Shown: positions 34,321 to 42,885, counted from the stretch's first letter. The stretch is 64,000 nucleotides of DNA from Hyphomicrobiales bacterium (GCA_900471605.1 UCEY01000055.1:1993-65992); one strand, 5' to 3'. Numbers and translations: made by a program. Notes: generated by a model not told the origin, from the sequence alone.

Positions 34321-35091
34321 ATGGCAATCAAGCTTCCCACCCAAACCGGATCGGATGAAAGGCCCGCCCGCGGCCGTGGCCGGATGATCGCGACGGCCGT
34401 CGCGGTTCTGGCGGCGCTCGTCATCCTTCTGTCGCTCGGCACCTGGCAGGTGGAGCGATTGCACTGGAAGGAGGGCCTGCTTGCCGATATCGCCGAGCGG
34501 CGGGCAGCGGCACCCGTCCAGCTCTCCGATATCGAGGCGGTCCGGAAAACCGGCGGTGATATCGAATATCGGCGGGTATCGGTTGCCGGCACGTTCGACC
34601 ATTCCAGGGAACGGCATTTCTTCGCGACCTTCGGGGGCCAGACCGGGTTCTATGTCTATACGCCGATGACGCTTTCCGATGGCCGCATCCTGTTCGTCAA
34701 CCGCGGCTTCGTGCCCTATGAGATGAAGGATCCGAAGACCCGCACCGCCGGGGAATTGGCCGGCCAGCAGACCGTCACCGGTTATGCCCGGGTGCGGCTC
34801 GGCAAAAAACCATCCTCCATCGTGCCGGACAACGATCTGGCGAAGAACATCTTTTATTGGAAGGATCTTGATGCGATGGCCTCCACCACCGGTATCGATG
34901 CCTCCAGGGTCGTGCAGTTCTTCGTGGATGCCGACGCGTCCGCCGCCAATCCGGGCGGTTGGCCGAAGGGTGGGGTCACCCAGTTCGACCTGCCGAACAG
35001 CCACCTGCAATATGCCGTCACCTGGTACGGTCTGGCGGCCGCTCTGGTCGCCGTCGTCATCGGCATGTTTTTCCGCCGCAAGCGCGCCTGA
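34321..35091 (+). CDS. SURF1-family oxidase assembly protein
   Basis: SURF1 (Shy1) proteins help insert heme A into cytochrome oxidase. The 256-residue product has the classic shape: one membrane helix near the N-terminus (ATAVAVLAALVILLSLGTWQ, with the family GTWQVERLHWK), a periplasmic domain (RRVSVAGTFDHSRERHFF, TPMTLSDGRILFVNRGF) and a second helix at the C-terminus (HLQYAVTWYGLAAALVAVVI). A GAGGA site precedes the ATG. Its position directly after ctaE supports the assignment. Confidence 0.93.
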   Translation: MAIKLPTQTGSDERPARGRGRMIATAVAVLAALVILLSLGTWQVERLHWKEGLLADIAERRAAAPVQLSDIEAVRKTGGDIEYRRVSVAGTFDHSRERHFFATFGGQTGFYVYTPMTLSDGRILFVNRGFVPYEMKDPKTRTAGELAGQQTVTGYARVRLGKKPSSIVPDNDLAKNIFYWKDLDAMASTTGIDASRVVQFFVDADASAANPGGWPKGGVTQFDLPNSHLQYAVTWYGLAAALVAVVIGMFFRRKRA

Positions 35092-35159
35092 ACCCGCATG
35101 GCCTGAAACCCGCAATTGCGATAGCCTTGTCGAAGGGTTGAGGGAATCGGGGCAACGTT

Positions 35160-35525
35160 ATGGCACTTCTGGCAAACATTTTCGTCGCGCTGACCGCGCT
35201 TCTGCATGTCGGGTTTCTGGTCCTGGAAATGTTCCTATGGACCGGCCCGACCGGCCGAAAGGTGTTCCGCATGTCGCCGGAACAGGCCGAGACCACGAGG
35301 GTTCTCGCCGCCAACCAGGGCCTCTACAACGGCTTCCTGGCCGCCGGCCTGTTCTGGTCGCTGCTTGAGGCCGATCCGGGCTTCGCCTTTCAATTGAAGC
35401 TCTTCTTTCTTGTGTGCGTCATCATTGCCGCTATATATGGCGCGTGGTCGGTCAAGCCGCGCATCCTGCTCATCCAGGGCGGCCCGGCCATTCTCGCTCT
35501 CGTGCTGACAGTCCTGGCGTCCTGA
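35160..35525 (+). CDS. DUF1304-family small membrane protein
   Basis: A 121-residue protein with four hydrophobic helices. It shows the DUF1304 pattern: LTALLHVGFLVLEMFLW near the start, the central ANQGLYNGFLAAGLFWSL and a Gly/Ala-rich last helix. Members are found widely in bacteria, function unknown. It lies 68 nt after the SURF1 gene and its TGA is 4 nt before the ispH ATG, so it is probably cotranscribed with ispH. Confidence 0.85.
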   Translation: MALLANIFVALTALLHVGFLVLEMFLWTGPTGRKVFRMSPEQAETTRVLAANQGLYNGFLAAGLFWSLLEADPGFAFQLKLFFLVCVIIAAIYGAWSVKPRILLIQGGPAILALVLTVLAS

Positions 35526-35529
35526 TTTG

Positions 35530-36546
35530 ATGGCATCATCCATATCCGAAAAAAGCCCGCTCAAGATTCGCCTCTGCGGCCCGCGCGGTTTCTGCGCCGG
35601 CGTCGACAGGGCGATCCAGATCGTCGTGCTGGCGCTCAAGGCTTATGGCGCGCCGGTCTATGTCCGCCACGAGATCGTCCATAACCGTTATGTGGTCGAG
35701 GGGCTGGAAGCCAAGGGCGCCGTCTTCGTCGAGGAACTGGACGAAATCCCGGCCGAGCACCGGGAGCAGCCGGTGGTTTTCTCCGCCCACGGCGTGCCGA
35801 AATCGGTGCCCGAGGATGCCGAGGCCCGCAATCTCTTCTATCTCGACGCGACCTGTCCGCTGGTTTCCAAGGTCCACAAGCAGGCCATGCGCCACCAGCG
35901 CCTCGGCCGCCATGTGGTGCTGATCGGCCATGCCGGCCACCCGGAAGTGATCGGCACGATGGGCCAACTGCCGCCAGGCACCGTGTCGCTCATCGATACG
36001 ATCGCCGATGCGGAAGCCTATATTCCCGAGGATCCCGACAATCTCGGCTACGTCACCCAGACGACGCTTTCGGTCGACGATACGGCCGGCGTGATCGCCA
36101 AGCTGCAGGAGCGGTTCCCGAACCTCACCGCGCCGGCCGCCGACTCGATCTGCTACGCCACCACCAACCGCCAGGAAGCGGTGAAGGAAGCCGCCCCCGG
36201 CTGCGACCTGTTCATCGTCGTTGGCGCTCCGAATTCGTCGAACTCCAGGCGGCTGGTCGAAGTGGCGCTGAGGGCAGGGGCAAAGCGCTCGATGCTGGTG
36301 CAGCGCGCCTCCGAACTGAACTGGGACGAAATCGGCCGCATCGGCACGCTCGGCCTGTCGGCCGGCGCGTCGGCCCCGGAAGTCATCGTCGACGAGATCA
36401 TCGCCGCCTTCAAGGAACGGTTCGACGCCGAGATCGAGCTTGCGATCACGGCGGAGGAAACCGAGAATTTCCTCGTCAATCGGGAGCTGCGCAGCGTGCC
36501 GCTGACTGTGGAGGACATGGCCTGGGTCAACGGGGTTCCGGCGTGA
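35530..36546 (+). CDS. ispH: 4-hydroxy-3-methylbut-2-enyl diphosphate reductase IspH
   Basis: IspH (LytB) performs the last step of the MEP isoprenoid pathway, forming IPP and DMAPP with a [4Fe-4S] cluster. The 338-residue product keeps the three cluster Cys: Cys22 in GPRGFCAGVDRA, one near 108 in DATCPLVSKVH and one near 208 in DSICYATTNRQEA. The His-containing VRHEIVHNR substrate motif is also present. The start is ATG 35530; a TTG lies one codon earlier. No promoter gap separates it from the upstream DUF1304 gene. Confidence 0.96.
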   Translation: MASSISEKSPLKIRLCGPRGFCAGVDRAIQIVVLALKAYGAPVYVRHEIVHNRYVVEGLEAKGAVFVEELDEIPAEHREQPVVFSAHGVPKSVPEDAEARNLFYLDATCPLVSKVHKQAMRHQRLGRHVVLIGHAGHPEVIGTMGQLPPGTVSLIDTIADAEAYIPEDPDNLGYVTQTTLSVDDTAGVIAKLQERFPNLTAPAADSICYATTNRQEAVKEAAPGCDLFIVVGAPNSSNSRRLVEVALRAGAKRSMLVQRASELNWDEIGRIGTLGLSAGASAPEVIVDEIIAAFKERFDAEIELAITAEETENFLVNRELRSVPLTVEDMAWVNGVPA

Positions 36547-36621
36547 ACGGATGCGGCCTGCAGCAACCCCGTTTGCCCCGCCCACAAACCACTCTGATTT
36601 TCCACGGACTGTGAGACCACC

Positions 36622-37605
36622 TTGGCCGTTTACACCGATATCACCGAAGACGACCTGAAGCGGTTCCTGGCGGAATACGACGTCGGCGAGCTGACCTCCT
36701 ACAAGGGGATCGCCGAAGGCGTCGAGAACTCGAATTTCCTGCTGCACACGACCCGCGATCCGCTGATCCTGACGCTCTACGAAAAGCGCACGGACGAGCG
36801 CGACCTGCCGTTCTTCCTCGGCCTGATGCAGCATCTGGCCGCCGCCGGCCTGTCATGCCCGCTGCCTTTGCCGCGTAACGACGGGCGCCTCTACGGCGCC
36901 CTGTCGGGCCGGCCGGCCGCGCTTATCTCCTTCCTCGAGGGCATGTGGCTGCGCAAACCCGAGGCGAAGCATTGCCGCGAGGTCGGCAAGGCGCTGGCCC
37001 GGCTGCATCTCTCCGGTCAGGGTTTCGAGCTGAAACGCCCGAACGCGCTGTCGTGCGAAGGGTGGATCGGGCTGTGGGAAAAATCAGCCGCCCGTGCCGA
37101 CGAAGTCGAAACCGGCCTGCAGGACGAGATTTCCGCCGAGCTCGATTTCCTGAGCGCCAACTGGCCGAAGGATCTGCCGGCCGGCGTCATCCATGCCGAT
37201 CTCTTCCAGGACAATGTCTTCTTCCTCGGCGATGAGCTGTCCGGCCTGATCGACTTCTATTTCGCCTGCAATGACCTGCTCGCCTATGACGTCTCGATCT
37301 GCCTGAACGCCTGGTGTTTCGAAAAGGACGGCGCCTACAATCTCACCAAGGGCCAGGCACTGCTCGAAGGTTACCAGAGCGTCCGCCCGCTCGACGGTGA
37401 GGAGATCGCGGCCCTGCCGATCCTCGCGCGCGGCTCGGCGCTGCGCTTCTTCCTGACCAGGCTCTACGACTGGCTGACGACGCCGGCCGGTGCCCTGGTC
37501 GTCAAGAAGGATCCGCTCGAATATCTGCGCAAGCTGCGCTTCCACCGCCAGATCACATCGGCCAGCGAATACGGGCTTGCCGAGGAAAGACCGTCCGCAT
37601 CATGA
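36622..37605 (+). CDS. thrB: Homoserine kinase ThrB (protein-kinase-like type)
   Basis: This 327-residue protein belongs to the aminoglycoside-phosphotransferase-fold homoserine kinases of alphaproteobacteria and pseudomonads, not the GHMP type of E. coli. YKGIAEGVENSNFLL is the nucleotide loop, VIHADLFQDNVFFL carries the catalytic Asp and GLIDFYFACNDLLAYD the metal-binding Asp. It phosphorylates homoserine for ThrC, whose gene is 20 kb away in this window. The start is TTG at 36622 with a poor ribosome site; the encoded AVYTDITEDDLK is the usual family N-terminus, so I trust the rare start. Confidence 0.93.
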   Translation: MAVYTDITEDDLKRFLAEYDVGELTSYKGIAEGVENSNFLLHTTRDPLILTLYEKRTDERDLPFFLGLMQHLAAAGLSCPLPLPRNDGRLYGALSGRPAALISFLEGMWLRKPEAKHCREVGKALARLHLSGQGFELKRPNALSCEGWIGLWEKSAARADEVETGLQDEISAELDFLSANWPKDLPAGVIHADLFQDNVFFLGDELSGLIDFYFACNDLLAYDVSICLNAWCFEKDGAYNLTKGQALLEGYQSVRPLDGEEIAALPILARGSALRFFLTRLYDWLTTPAGALVVKKDPLEYLRKLRFHRQITSASEYGLAEERPSAS

Positions 37606-38042
37606 AGCAGGTAGAGATTTTCACCGACGGTGCCTGTTCCGGCAATCCCGGTCCGGGCGGCTGGGGCGCCATCCTCAGGTATGGCGAGACGGAAAAGGAA
37701 ATGTTCGGCGGCGAAGCCGAAACGACCAACAACCGCATGGAGCTGATGGCGGCGATCACGGCCTTGAACGCGCTGAAGACCCCGTGCGAGGTCAACCTTC
37801 ACACCGACAGCAAATATGTGATGGACGGCATTTCCAAGTGGATTTTCGGCTGGAAAAAGAACGGCTGGAAGACAGCCGACAAGAAACCGGTCAAGAATGC
37901 CGAACTCTGGCAGCAGCTGGAAGAAGCGCGCAACAAGCACAAGGTGACGCTGCACTGGGTGAAGGGCCATGCCGGCCATCCTGAAAACGAGCGCGCCGAC
38001 GAGCTTGCCCGCCTCGGCATGGCGCCGTTCAAGAAGAAATAG
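37602..38042 (+). CDS. rnhA: Ribonuclease HI
   Basis: RNase HI cleaves the RNA strand of RNA-DNA hybrids. The 146-residue product has all four catalytic acidic residues: Asp9 (FTDGACSGNPGPGG), Glu47 (NNRMELMAA), Asp69 (HTDSKYVMD) and Asp133 (ERADELA). Length is typical. The basic handle region (GWKKNGWKTADKKPVKN) is present. Its ATG overlaps the thrB TGA by 4 nt, a pairing often seen in rhizobia. Confidence 0.96.
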   Translation: MKQVEIFTDGACSGNPGPGGWGAILRYGETEKEMFGGEAETTNNRMELMAAITALNALKTPCEVNLHTDSKYVMDGISKWIFGWKKNGWKTADKKPVKNAELWQQLEEARNKHKVTLHWVKGHAGHPENERADELARLGMAPFKKK

Positions 38043-38066
38043 CCGCTTGGGGCCGGGGAGGGACCG

Positions 38067-38795
38067 ATGGCGCAGAACGTCTACGACACGCCGGATTTCT
38101 TCGAAGGCTACAGCCGGCTCGGCCGTTCGGTCCGTGGCCTCGCCGGCGCTGCCGAATGGCCGGTGATCCGGACCCTGCTTCCCAGGATGAAGGGCCTGCG
38201 CGTCGTCGATCTCGGCTGCGGTTTCGGCTGGTTCTCGCGCTTTGCGGCGGAAGAGGGCGCTGCCTCCGTGCTCGGCCTCGATCTCTCGGAAAACATGATC
38301 GCAAGGGCGCGGGCCGAAAACGCCGGTCCGGGCATCACTTATGAAATCGCCGATCTGGAGCGTATCGAGCTGTCGCCGGCCGCTTTCGATCTCGCCTACA
38401 GCTCGCTTGCTTTCCATTACCTGGAAGATTTCGGCCGGCTGGCGGCCGAGGTCCACGCCGCTCTCTTGCCCGGCGGAAAATTCGTCTTCACCATCGAGCA
38501 CCCGATCTACATGGCCTCCGCCCGACCGGGCTGGCGGACGGACGAGGCAGGCCAGAAATTCTGGCCTGTGGATGGGTATTCGGTCGAGGGCCGGCGCATG
38601 ACGGACTGGCTCGCCAGGGGCGTCGTCAAATACCACCGCACCATCGGCACCACGTTGAACACATTGATCGACTGCGGATTTGCCGTCCGCCGCCTCATTG
38701 AATGGCACCCGTCGGCGGATGACATTGCCGCCAATCCGGCCCTTGCCGAAGAAATGGACCGCCCGATGATCCTGATGATTTCCGCGGAGCGTTGA
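38067..38795 (+). CDS. Class I SAM-dependent methyltransferase
   Basis: A 242-residue protein with the SAM-binding glycine motif (RVVDLGCGFGWFSRFAAEEG) and acidic VLGLDLSENMI, followed by the motif IV-like DLAYSSLAFHYLEDF. These mark a class I (UbiE/type 11) methyltransferase. The C-terminal part (HPSADDIAANPALAEEMDRP) is typical of small-molecule methyltransferases, but the substrate is unknown. It lies 24 nt after rnhA and 3 nt before the next gene, so it is part of the same transcription unit. Confidence 0.87.
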   Translation: MAQNVYDTPDFFEGYSRLGRSVRGLAGAAEWPVIRTLLPRMKGLRVVDLGCGFGWFSRFAAEEGAASVLGLDLSENMIARARAENAGPGITYEIADLERIELSPAAFDLAYSSLAFHYLEDFGRLAAEVHAALLPGGKFVFTIEHPIYMASARPGWRTDEAGQKFWPVDGYSVEGRRMTDWLARGVVKYHRTIGTTLNTLIDCGFAVRRLIEWHPSADDIAANPALAEEMDRPMILMISAER

Positions 38796-38798
38796 GCG

Positions 38799-39608
38799 AT
38801 GACCCTGCGCCTGATCTGCCTCAACGCCTGGGGCGGCCGCGTCCATGAACCGCTGATGCGGTATCTGAAGGACGCCGATGCGGATGTGCTTTGCCTGCAG
38901 GAGGTCACCCATGTCGCGGGATATGGCGGCGGCTGGCTGACCTTTCGCGAGGGCGATTTCGAACTGCCGCAGCGGGCAAGCCTGCTGGAGGATGTCGAGG
39001 CCGTTCTGCCGGGGCACCGTGCCTTTTTCGCGCCGGCTGCCTGCGGTCCGCTTTATGACGGCAATCGCGAGGTGATGTCGGAATGGGGGATCGCGACCTT
39101 CGTCCGGCAGGGCCTGCCGGTGATCGGTCAGACGCAGGGTTTCATCCATGGTGATTTTCCGCTCTCCGGTTTTGGCGAACATCCGCGCCCCCGCAACGCC
39201 CATGGCGTGCGTGTCTTCCGCCACGCGGCGGGCGCGGCGGTGACGATCGTGCAGATGCACGGTCTTCGCGATCTCGCCGGCAAGGGCGATACGCCGGCCA
39301 GGCTGGCGCAGGCGCATGCGCTTGTGGCGCTGATCGAAAAGGTGCGGCAGGCCGGTGAGCCAATGGTCGTTTGCGGCGACTTCAACCTGCTGCCCGGCAG
39401 CGAAACTTTCGCGATCCTCGGCCGGCTCGGCCTCACCGATCTCGTCACCACGCGCGGTTTCACCGACACCCGTACCTCCTGGTACCCGAAGGAGGGCCGT
39501 TATGCGGACTTTCTGCTGGTGACGCCGGATGTGAAGGTGGCACGTTTCGATGTGGTCGCGCAGCCGGAGGTCTCCGACCATCGCGCCCTGCTTCTGGAAA
39601 TTGCCTGA
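38799..39608 (+). CDS. Endonuclease/exonuclease/phosphatase-family protein
   Basis: The 269-residue product has the EEP fold signatures: LICLNAWGGRVHEPLM, the metal Glu in LCLQEVTH, VCGDFNLLPGSETFAILG with the catalytic Asp-Asn pair, and SDHRALLLE with the terminal His. The family covers DNases, phosphodiesterases and sphingomyelinase-like enzymes; the sequence does not settle the substrate. No signal peptide. It starts 3 nt after the methyltransferase gene. Confidence 0.86.
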   Translation: MTLRLICLNAWGGRVHEPLMRYLKDADADVLCLQEVTHVAGYGGGWLTFREGDFELPQRASLLEDVEAVLPGHRAFFAPAACGPLYDGNREVMSEWGIATFVRQGLPVIGQTQGFIHGDFPLSGFGEHPRPRNAHGVRVFRHAAGAAVTIVQMHGLRDLAGKGDTPARLAQAHALVALIEKVRQAGEPMVVCGDFNLLPGSETFAILGRLGLTDLVTTRGFTDTRTSWYPKEGRYADFLLVTPDVKVARFDVVAQPEVSDHRALLLEIA

Positions 39609-39670
39609 ACCGCTGTTGCGCTCCGAGCATCAGTCACTATTCTGCCGCAAACAACTCGGGAGGCCGGCTC

Positions 39671-39979
39671 ATGATCCTGCATTGCGTATTCGTTCGGTTC
39701 AAGGGGGCCATCCAGCAGGCCGAAAAGCAGTCGATCTATGATGCGGTCGTGGCGCTGAAGGATGTCACGCCCGGCATCCTCGATGTGAAGTTCGGCCAGA
39801 ACGTCTCGCCGGAAGGGTTGAACGGCGGCTTCCTCGACGGTTTCGTGGTGACCTTCGAAAGCCCGGAAGCGCGTGACGCGTATCTCGTCCATCCGGACCA
39901 CATCACCGTCGGCGACCGGATCATCGGCTCAGCCGACGGCGGCCTTTCGGGGCTGCTGGTCTTCGACATGGCTGTCTGA
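39671..39979 (+). CDS. Dabb (stress-responsive alpha/beta barrel) domain protein
   Basis: A 102-residue protein made of one dimeric alpha/beta-barrel domain: HCVFVRFKGAIQQ, LDVKFGQNVSPEG and YLVHPDHITVGD are the characteristic Dabb blocks. Such proteins dimerise and occur in stress responses or as small cyclase-like enzymes; the exact role is unknown. ATG 39671 follows CGGGAGG. A hairpin terminator starts 6 nt after the stop. Confidence 0.85.
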   Translation: MILHCVFVRFKGAIQQAEKQSIYDAVVALKDVTPGILDVKFGQNVSPEGLNGGFLDGFVVTFESPEARDAYLVHPDHITVGDRIIGSADGGLSGLLVFDMAV

Positions 39980-39984
39980 GGAAA

Positions 39985-40008
39985 GGCCGCCGGCATCAGC
40001 CCGCGGCC
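39985..40008 (+). terminator. Bidirectional-type terminator between Dabb and zinc-binding protein genes
   Basis: Arms GGCCGCCGGC and GCCCGCGGCC form a 10-bp stem with one mismatch and the loop ATCA, followed on the plus strand by CTCTTTTTC. It terminates the rightward transcript and may also end the convergent leftward zinc-uptake operon, whose last gene stops at 40018. Confidence 0.75.
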
Positions 40009-40017
40009 CTCTTTTTC

Positions 40018-40917
40018 TCAGCTCGACTTCGCCATTGCCGCCGCGATCTGGTCGACATTGTAGCGGAACATCTTCTCGTAGGTCGGCGCCGGACCCTTGG
40101 CGTCCGAGAGCGATTCCACATAGAGCTCGCCGCCCGGCTGGGCCGCCGTCGCCCTTGCGATCTGCTTCACCAGCCGCGGATCGTTGGAATTCTCCAGGAA
40201 ATAGGTTTTTACGCCCTCCGCCTTGATCTGCTCGATCAGCTTGGCGACGTCGGCGGCGGAAGCTTCGGTTTCGGTCGAAAGCCCGAGCGGCGCCAGGAAG
40301 CGCACATTGTATTCGCGGCCGAAATAACCGAAGGCGTCGTGGCTGGTCAGCACCTTGCGGCGGTCGGCGGGGATATTGTCGAACTTGGAATGCGCATAAG
40401 CATTCATCGCGTCGAGCTTCTGGAGATAGGCCTCGGCATTCGCCTTGAAGGCACCCGCATCGCCCGGATCTGCCTCCGACAGCGCCTTCTCGATATTGGA
40501 GACCCAGATCTTGACATTGACCGGGCTGTTCCAGACATGCGGATCGGTCACCGTCTTGCCGTCCTCGTCCATGCTGCGCGTGCTGATGCCGTCCGAGACC
40601 ACGACCGGCTTGCTTTTGTAGCCCGAGGCGGTGATCAGCCGGTCCATCCAGCCTTCCAGGCCCTCGCCGCTGACGAAGGCCACCTGCGCCGCCTTGAGGT
40701 TTTTGGCGTCGGTCGGCGACGGTTCGAATTCGTGGGGATCTCCGTTCGGGCCGACGAGATTGGTCACCTTCACATGTTTGCCGCCCACCTGCGAGACGAC
40801 GTCGCCCAGTACGGTGAAGGAGGCGACGACTTTCAGTGTGTCCGCGAAGGCCGGCACGGTTGAAAACGCCATGAGGGCGGGAATAGCGGCGGAGAGAAGC
40901 AGTCTGCGGGATATCAT
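40018..40917 (-). CDS. aztC: Zinc ABC transporter periplasmic binding protein (AztC/ZnuA type)
   Basis: The 299-residue product is a cluster A-I metal-binding protein. A signal peptide (RRLLLSAAIPALMAFSTVPA) is followed by the two-lobe fold with metal ligands in GDPHEFEPSP, TDPHVWNSPVN, TSHDAFGYF and a C-terminal ENSNDPRL. No long His-rich loop is present, unlike ZnuA of E. coli, which is closer to AztC- or manganese-type members. Zinc is favoured because of the Zur-like boxes upstream of the operon. Last of four leftward genes; 16 nt follow the permease stop. Confidence 0.87.
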   Translation of the reverse strand: MISRRLLLSAAIPALMAFSTVPAFADTLKVVASFTVLGDVVSQVGGKHVKVTNLVGPNGDPHEFEPSPTDAKNLKAAQVAFVSGEGLEGWMDRLITASGYKSKPVVVSDGISTRSMDEDGKTVTDPHVWNSPVNVKIWVSNIEKALSEADPGDAGAFKANAEAYLQKLDAMNAYAHSKFDNIPADRRKVLTSHDAFGYFGREYNVRFLAPLGLSTETEASAADVAKLIEQIKAEGVKTYFLENSNDPRLVKQIARATAAQPGGELYVESLSDAKGPAPTYEKMFRYNVDQIAAAMAKSS

Positions 40918-40933
40918 CGAAGTCTCCTTAAAA

Positions 40934-41806
40934 TCAGCCCGCAAGATGCGGACGGGGAAAGAGCCGCCGGGCAAAGCCGGAGGGCGAAAAGAGGATGGAA
41001 AAGCCGTAGATCACCGCCGCCGTCATGATGATCGTCGGGCCGGAGGCGAGTTCGAGATGGTAGGAGGCGATCAGCCCGACATAACCGGAGACGGCGGCCG
41101 CGGCGGCGGCAAGCGCCATCATCGCCGTCAGGCTGCGCGCCCAGAGCTGCGCGATCGCCGCCGGCAGCATCATCAGCCCGACCGCCATCAGCGTGCCGAG
41201 CGCCTGGAAGCTCGCCACCATGTTGAGCACCACGAGCAGCAGGAACAGCGCATGATAGACCGGCCCGCGCCCGCCGACGGCGCGCAGGAAGCCCGGATCG
41301 AAACACTCGGCGACCAGCGGCCGGTAGACGATCGCGAGCGTCAGCAGCGTCACCGAGGTGATGCCGCCGATCAGGGCGAGCGCCGGGCCGTCTATGGCGA
41401 GAATGGTGCCGAACAGTACGTGGAGAAGATCGATGTTGGAGCCGCGCAGCGAGACGATCAGCACGCCGAGAGCAAGCGAGGCGAGGTAGAAGCTCGCAAA
41501 GCTCGCATCTTCCTGCAGCACGGTGGAACGGCTGACGACGCCGGAAAGCAGCGCCACGGAAAGCCCGGCGATCAACCCGCCGATCCCCATCGCCGTCAGC
41601 GACAGCGAGCCGGCGACCAGATAGCCGATCGCCGCACCCGGCAGCACCGCATGGCTCATCGCGTCGCCCATCAGGCTCATGCGCCGCAGCATCAGGAAGA
41701 CGCCGATCGGCCCGGAACCGAGCGCCAGGCACAGGCACGCCACCAGCGCCCGGCGCATGAAGCCGTAATCGGCAAACGGCGCGATCAGGAGGTCGTAGGC
41801 GCTCAT
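40934..41806 (-). CDS. aztB: Zinc ABC transporter permease (AztB type)
   Basis: A 290-residue integral membrane protein of the ABC-3 metal permease family, with about eight or nine helices. GVFLMLRRMSLMGDAMSHAVLPG is the conserved coupling segment that contacts the ATPase, and LFGTILAIDGPALALI and GTLMAVGLMMLPAAIAQLW are other family blocks. ATG 41806 overlaps the ATPase TGA (ATGA). It forms the channel for the metal brought by the binding protein encoded next. Confidence 0.9.
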   Translation of the reverse strand: MSAYDLLIAPFADYGFMRRALVACLCLALGSGPIGVFLMLRRMSLMGDAMSHAVLPGAAIGYLVAGSLSLTAMGIGGLIAGLSVALLSGVVSRSTVLQEDASFASFYLASLALGVLIVSLRGSNIDLLHVLFGTILAIDGPALALIGGITSVTLLTLAIVYRPLVAECFDPGFLRAVGGRGPVYHALFLLLVVLNMVASFQALGTLMAVGLMMLPAAIAQLWARSLTAMMALAAAAAAVSGYVGLIASYHLELASGPTIIMTAAVIYGFSILFSPSGFARRLFPRPHLAG

Positions 41807-42600
41807 GCGGCCGGCCCGCTGATCGAGGGTTTCGGCGAGCGCGACGCGCCAGGCAAGGTGCTGCCGGCCTGCGGTTCGCAGACCCCCGCGCCATCGTCCC
41901 AGCGCTCGGCCATCATCCGCGCCTTGAGGAGCTTGTCCGCCGACATCACCTCCGCCGTCGGCCCCCAGGCGATACATTCGCGGGCGAGAAGCAGGGTTTC
42001 GGGAAAATGCGTTCGCACCTGCTCGAGATCGTGGAGCACGGCGATCACCGTGCGGCCTTCGCCATGCCAGCGCGCGACGATGCCGAGCAGGTCTTCCGTC
42101 GTGCGTGCATCGATTGCGGTGAACGGCTCGTCGAGCAGGATGACCTTTGCATCCTGGAGCAGGAGCCGCGCAAACAGCACCCGCTGGAACTGTCCGGCCG
42201 ACAGCGACCCGATCGGCCGCCGCTCGAAACCGCCGAGGCCGACGGCGGCGAGTGCCTCGTCTGCCCGACGGGACTCGCGGGCGCCATTCGCCTTGAAGGC
42301 GCCCGTATGCCGCCATGCGCCGAGCAGCACGGTGTCGAGGACGGAGATCGGGAAACGCCGGTTGATATCCGCCGCCTGTGGTAGATAACCGAAATCGCTG
42401 CGGGTGAGCCGATGCTGCAGCCGACCTTCCGCCGGCCGCAATTCGCCCATGATCGCTTTCATCAGCGTCGACTTGCCGGCCCCGTTCGGCCCGGCGATCG
42501 CGGTCAGGCTGCCGGCCCGGAAGAAGCCCGATACGTGATGGACGGCGGGATGACGGTCGTAGGTAACCGTCAGGTTGTCGAGCGTCAGGAGGGCGCTCAC
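41803..42600 (-). CDS. aztA: Zinc ABC transporter ATP-binding protein (AztA type)
   Basis: The 265-residue ATPase has Walker A (AGPNGAGKSTLMKAI), the ABC signature (SLSAGQFQRVLFARLL, a conservative variant of LSGGQ), Walker B (KVILLDEPFTAID) and the switch His (AVLHDLEQV). The start is GTG at 42600, which overlaps the TGA of an upstream 44-codon gene (GTGA). Overlap with the permease gene at the other end ties all three transporter parts together. Confidence 0.91.
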   Translation of the reverse strand: MSALLTLDNLTVTYDRHPAVHHVSGFFRAGSLTAIAGPNGAGKSTLMKAIMGELRPAEGRLQHRLTRSDFGYLPQAADINRRFPISVLDTVLLGAWRHTGAFKANGARESRRADEALAAVGLGGFERRPIGSLSAGQFQRVLFARLLLQDAKVILLDEPFTAIDARTTEDLLGIVARWHGEGRTVIAVLHDLEQVRTHFPETLLLARECIAWGPTAEVMSADKLLKARMMAERWDDGAGVCEPQAGSTLPGASRSPKPSISGPAA

Positions 42601-42731
42601 GGCAGCATCACCGCCCAACGGATCGCCAGCCAGAGTAGGCCGAGAAGCAACGCGACATAGAAGAGCCGGCTGACGACCGAGCGGCCGAGGAGGCCGGAAG
42701 AAGGACGTGGATATAACATTCGGGCCGCCAT
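42597..42731 (-). CDS. Putative 44-aa single-helix membrane peptide leading the zinc operon
   Basis: A small open frame encodes 44 residues: a basic N-terminal part (PRPSSGLLGRSVVSR) and one strong membrane helix (LFYVALLLGLLWLAIRWAV). Its stop codon overlaps the GTG of the ATPase gene in a GTGA junction, which is strong circumstantial evidence that it is translated. The ATG lies 5 nt downstream of the nearest Zur-like palindrome, so the leader would be very short; ATG 42719 is an alternative start. I do not recognise a family. It could be a transporter accessory subunit or a coupling leader. Confidence 0.58.
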   Translation of the reverse strand: MAARMLYPRPSSGLLGRSVVSRLFYVALLLGLLWLAIRWAVMLP

Positions 42732-42735
42732 AAAA

Positions 42736-42764
42736 TGTAATAACGTTACAGTTATGTTATAACA
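42736..42764 (-). promoter_or_regulatory. Zur-like operator (two adjacent palindromes)
   Basis: Two A/T-rich inverted repeats lie side by side: TGTAATAACGTTACA (42736-42750) and the perfect TGTTATAACA (42755-42764). Both resemble the alphaproteobacterial Zur box, built around TGTTATAWNATAACA. They sit just upstream of the zinc-uptake operon, in a locally A/T-rich patch inside GC-rich DNA. Repression by zinc-bound Zur is the likely meaning; Mur or another Fur-family repressor cannot be excluded from sequence alone. Confidence 0.72.
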
Positions 42765-42885
42765 AAAATGGCAAAAACAAGGCGGCTCGTGATTTTGAAG
42801 ATCGTAGACTGCCCGGTCGGCTGATAGCACTTTGCCGGTTCAGGTCACCACGTCGGCAGGCGCGATGACGCCTATGGCCGAGATG

